Shown here: in pieces, positions 5,641 to 7,245 of the stretch | How positions within the stretch are numbered: the first letter of the stretch is position 1 | Layout: every line of letters begins with the position of its first letter | The notes under the pieces: generated by a model | What the model was told of the DNA's origin: nothing | The model's database searches: none | Seen by the model: the letters and a program-made list of their open reading frames with translations, nothing else | Assembly (NCBI GenBank): GCA_021806765.1 | Contig: JAJZQR010000270.1 | Coordinates: 1 to 7,245, forward strand | Source of the DNA: Chloroflexota bacterium | GTDB lineage: Bacteria > Chloroflexota > UBA6077 | Reading direction: 5' to 3' | Length of the DNA stretch: 7,245 nt | Program-made: the position numbers and the translations under genes

Positions 5641-6990
5641 ATGAGAGGTGAACAGGGCTCCCATCTGCGATTGCGGGATGGCTCTCGGATCGGGGTCATC
5701 GGCGGAGGCCCCGCCGGCTCGCTATTCGCCTACTTTCTGCTTTCTCTCGCTCGCCGAGCCAGCCTGAGGCTGGAGGTGGAGATCTACGAGCCCCGGGACT
5801 TTACCAGCCCCGGGCCCTCGGGATGCAACATGTGCGGGGGCATCGTCTCCGAGTCGCTGATCCAGGAACTGCTGTTGGAGGGCATCCAGCTCCCCTCCGG
5901 GCTGGTCCGCAGAACCATCGACTCCTACGTCCTCCACACGGAGAGGGGCAGCGTCGAGATAGGTGCGCCTCGACGGGGGAAAACCACCGCGGCGGTGCAG
6001 CGAGGGGGAGGTCCTGGGGGACTCAGGGAGGTGGCTCGAGGGGGGCTGGACAGCTACCTGCTGAACCTCGCCCTGGAGATGGGGGCGAGGATGGAACCAA
6101 CCCGAATCAGGGAGGTGGGATGGAACGGCGATCGCCCGCAGCTGCGGCTTCAGGACAGGACCCGGGAGTATGACCTGCTGGTGGGCGCCACCGGCGTCAA
6201 CTCCACCGGCTGGCAACTCTTCGAGCGATTGGGATTGCCCGGGGCCCGGCCGAGGACCACCAGAGCCTACATCGCGGAGATGAACTTGGGGCAGGAAATC
6301 GTGACTCACCACTTCGGCAACTCCATGCACATCCTCCTGCTGGACATGCCCCACCTGGAGTTCGCGGCCCTGATCCCCAAAGGGGAGTTTCTGACGGCGG
6401 TGCTGCTGGGCGAGGAGATCACGCCCGACCTGATAACCTCCTTTTTCGCCAGTCAGGCTATGGAGAGCTGCCTGCCGGGCGGATGGAGACTCGCCGACAC
6501 CGCGTGCCACTGCTCGCCCCGGATCAACCTGCGAGAGGCGGCTACCCCTTTCGGGGACCGGATGGTCCTGGTGGGCGATTCCGGCGTCACCCGCCTGTAC
6601 AAAGACGGCTTGGGGGCAGCCCATTACACCGCCAGGGCGGCGGCGACCACGGCCGTCCTCCACGGTATCTCCGCCGAAGACTTCCGCCGCCACTTCTTGC
6701 CCACCTATCGATCCATAGCCGCGGACAATCGCTTTGGACGGCTGATCTTCGCCCTGGTGCACCGGCTCAAGGCTTCACCGCCCCTGGTAGAGGGAATGCT
6801 GCGAATGGCGGCCCAGGAGCAGCGAGGCAGCATCGACGGCGGCCGCATGAGCACCGTCCTGTGGGACATGTTCACCGGTGCGGCGCCCTACCGCCACATC
6901 CTCCGGCAAGCCATGCACCCCCGCTTCCTCGGTCGCTACCTATGGGACAGCACCGTGGCCACGGGCGAGGCTCTGCACCGGCAATCGTAG
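5641..6990 (+). CDS. FAD-dependent oxidoreductase, geranylgeranyl-reductase-like
   Basis: A 449-aa flavoprotein. The N-terminal Rossmann motif is IGVIGGGPAGS (17-27), and the second FAD-contact motif is MVLVGDSG (308-315, Asp313). This pattern matches the p-hydroxybenzoate hydroxylase/geranylgeranyl reductase superfamily. The segment PSGCNMCGG (59-67) holds a CxxC (Cys62, Cys65) where geranylgeranyl reductases usually have a conserved Cys in a CGEG-like motif; more Cys occur at 277, 289 and 291. No transmembrane helix is evident, though 360-390 is fairly hydrophobic. By inference it may reduce double bonds in the prenyl tail of a quinone or lipid, which would suit a gene beside a quinol-oxidising complex; the substrate cannot be read from sequence. 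I chose the ATG at 5641 because GGAGGG (5631-5636) precedes it; the frame opens earlier, but only through the repeat element. Confidence 0.82.
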   Translation: MRGEQGSHLRLRDGSRIGVIGGGPAGSLFAYFLLSLARRASLRLEVEIYEPRDFTSPGPSGCNMCGGIVSESLIQELLLEGIQLPSGLVRRTIDSYVLHTERGSVEIGAPRRGKTTAAVQRGGGPGGLREVARGGLDSYLLNLALEMGARMEPTRIREVGWNGDRPQLRLQDRTREYDLLVGATGVNSTGWQLFERLGLPGARPRTTRAYIAEMNLGQEIVTHHFGNSMHILLLDMPHLEFAALIPKGEFLTAVLLGEEITPDLITSFFASQAMESCLPGGWRLADTACHCSPRINLREAATPFGDRMVLVGDSGVTRLYKDGLGAAHYTARAAATTAVLHGISAEDFRRHFLPTYRSIAADNRFGRLIFALVHRLKASPPLVEGMLRMAAQEQRGSIDGGRMSTVLWDMFTGAAPYRHILRQAMHPRFLGRYLWDSTVATGEALHRQS

Positions 6991-7186
6991 AAAGGCGAGC
7001 TGCGTAGCCAGCGAGATAGCTGTTGCCGTCTCGCCCGATTGCCTGACGAGCCTGCTGACCCATGCCCCGGCGCCCCATCGGGGAGCAGAGAGGAAAGCGG
7101 CTCGCCGGAAGGGTCTCAGTTCCGCCGTCGTGTCGGTTGAGGACCGGGATGGTTCACGGACAGAGTGACAGACTCCCTAGACCGTC

Positions 7187-7207
7187 ATGCCCGACCTGAT
7201 CGGGCAT
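7187..7207. repeat. REP-like hairpin
   Basis: ATGCCCGA (7187-7194) and TCGGGCAT (7200-7207) pair perfectly around a 5-nt loop, preceded by GTC and followed by CCAGG. The layout resembles the widespread palindromic repeats of form GTCATnCCC...GGGnATCCAG found between genes in many bacteria. It lies about 200 bp after the flavoprotein stop, too far to be that gene's own simple terminator, and no T-run follows. Confidence 0.65.
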
Positions 7208-7245
7208 CCAGGGGTCCACGTTGGCGTGCAGGAGTGGCCTCACGA

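Noticed and set aside
5722..6762. 346-aa - strand frame
   Set aside because: Antisense to the flavoprotein gene; low-complexity composition and no domain.
7011..7034. GCGAGA/TCTCGC hairpin after the flavoprotein as a terminator
   Set aside because: Only a 6-bp stem with a 12-nt loop and no T-run; too weak to call.
7065..7083. CCCCG/CGGGG pairing as a terminator
   Set aside because: Short stem, competing pairings and no T-run; expected by chance in GC-rich DNA.
6878..7168. 96-aa + frame extending past the flavoprotein stop
   Set aside because: Starts inside the flavoprotein in another phase, has no ribosome binding site that I can see, and no recognisable motif. I treat 6991-7186 as non-coding.

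Overview
The window is GC-rich bacterial DNA, densely coded on the + strand, with no RNA gene, transposase or CRISPR array that I can recognise. All eight genes I support read left to right. They form one locus for sensing and quinol oxidation: a two-component system, an orphan receiver-like protein, a four-gene cytochrome bc (quinol:cytochrome c oxidoreductase) operon, and a flavoprotein of the geranylgeranyl-reductase type. The split cytochrome b, the subunit IV-cytochrome c fusion and the abundant palindromic repeats would fit a Chloroflexota-like or other deep-branching aerobic or facultative bacterium. No gene here fixes the taxonomy, so the lineage is a guess.

Layout. Positions 1-330 hold no gene: first a 30-bp tandem repeat built on a hairpin, cut by the window edge, then a longer hairpin with the same core, then a promoter region with a 14-bp palindrome and a perfect TATAAT box. 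Positions 331-2323 encode a membrane-anchored NarL/DegS-type histidine kinase with a cysteine-bearing GAF domain, and its overlapping LuxR/NarL-type response regulator. Positions 2324-2467 are a relatively AT-rich control region with three heptamers spaced exactly 11 bp apart and a 15-bp inverted repeat. Positions 2468-2869 encode a stand-alone receiver-like domain that has lost the phosphorylation site. Positions 2945-5527 encode a Rieske protein, cytochrome b6-type protein, subunit IV-cytochrome c fusion and membrane-anchored cytochrome c, with gaps of 1, 18 and 5 nt. A repeat-rich spacer (5528-5640) separates this operon from the flavoprotein at 5641-6990. The last 255 bp hold no convincing gene, only a REP-like hairpin near 7187-7207.

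How the parts may work together (inference). The bc complex would oxidise membrane quinol and pass electrons through the Rieske centre and the fused haem to the anchored cytochrome c, and then to a terminal acceptor outside the window. The flavoprotein could reduce the isoprenoid tail of a quinone or another prenyl lipid. The kinase/regulator pair lies upstream and probably tunes this module to redox or oxygen status. A TATAYCC-like motif in both control regions would fit one regulator acting on both.

Two palindromic elements of different sequence overlap the stop codons of their upstream genes (2867-2869 and 5525-5527). This suggests the spacers here are repeatedly colonised by REP-like elements.
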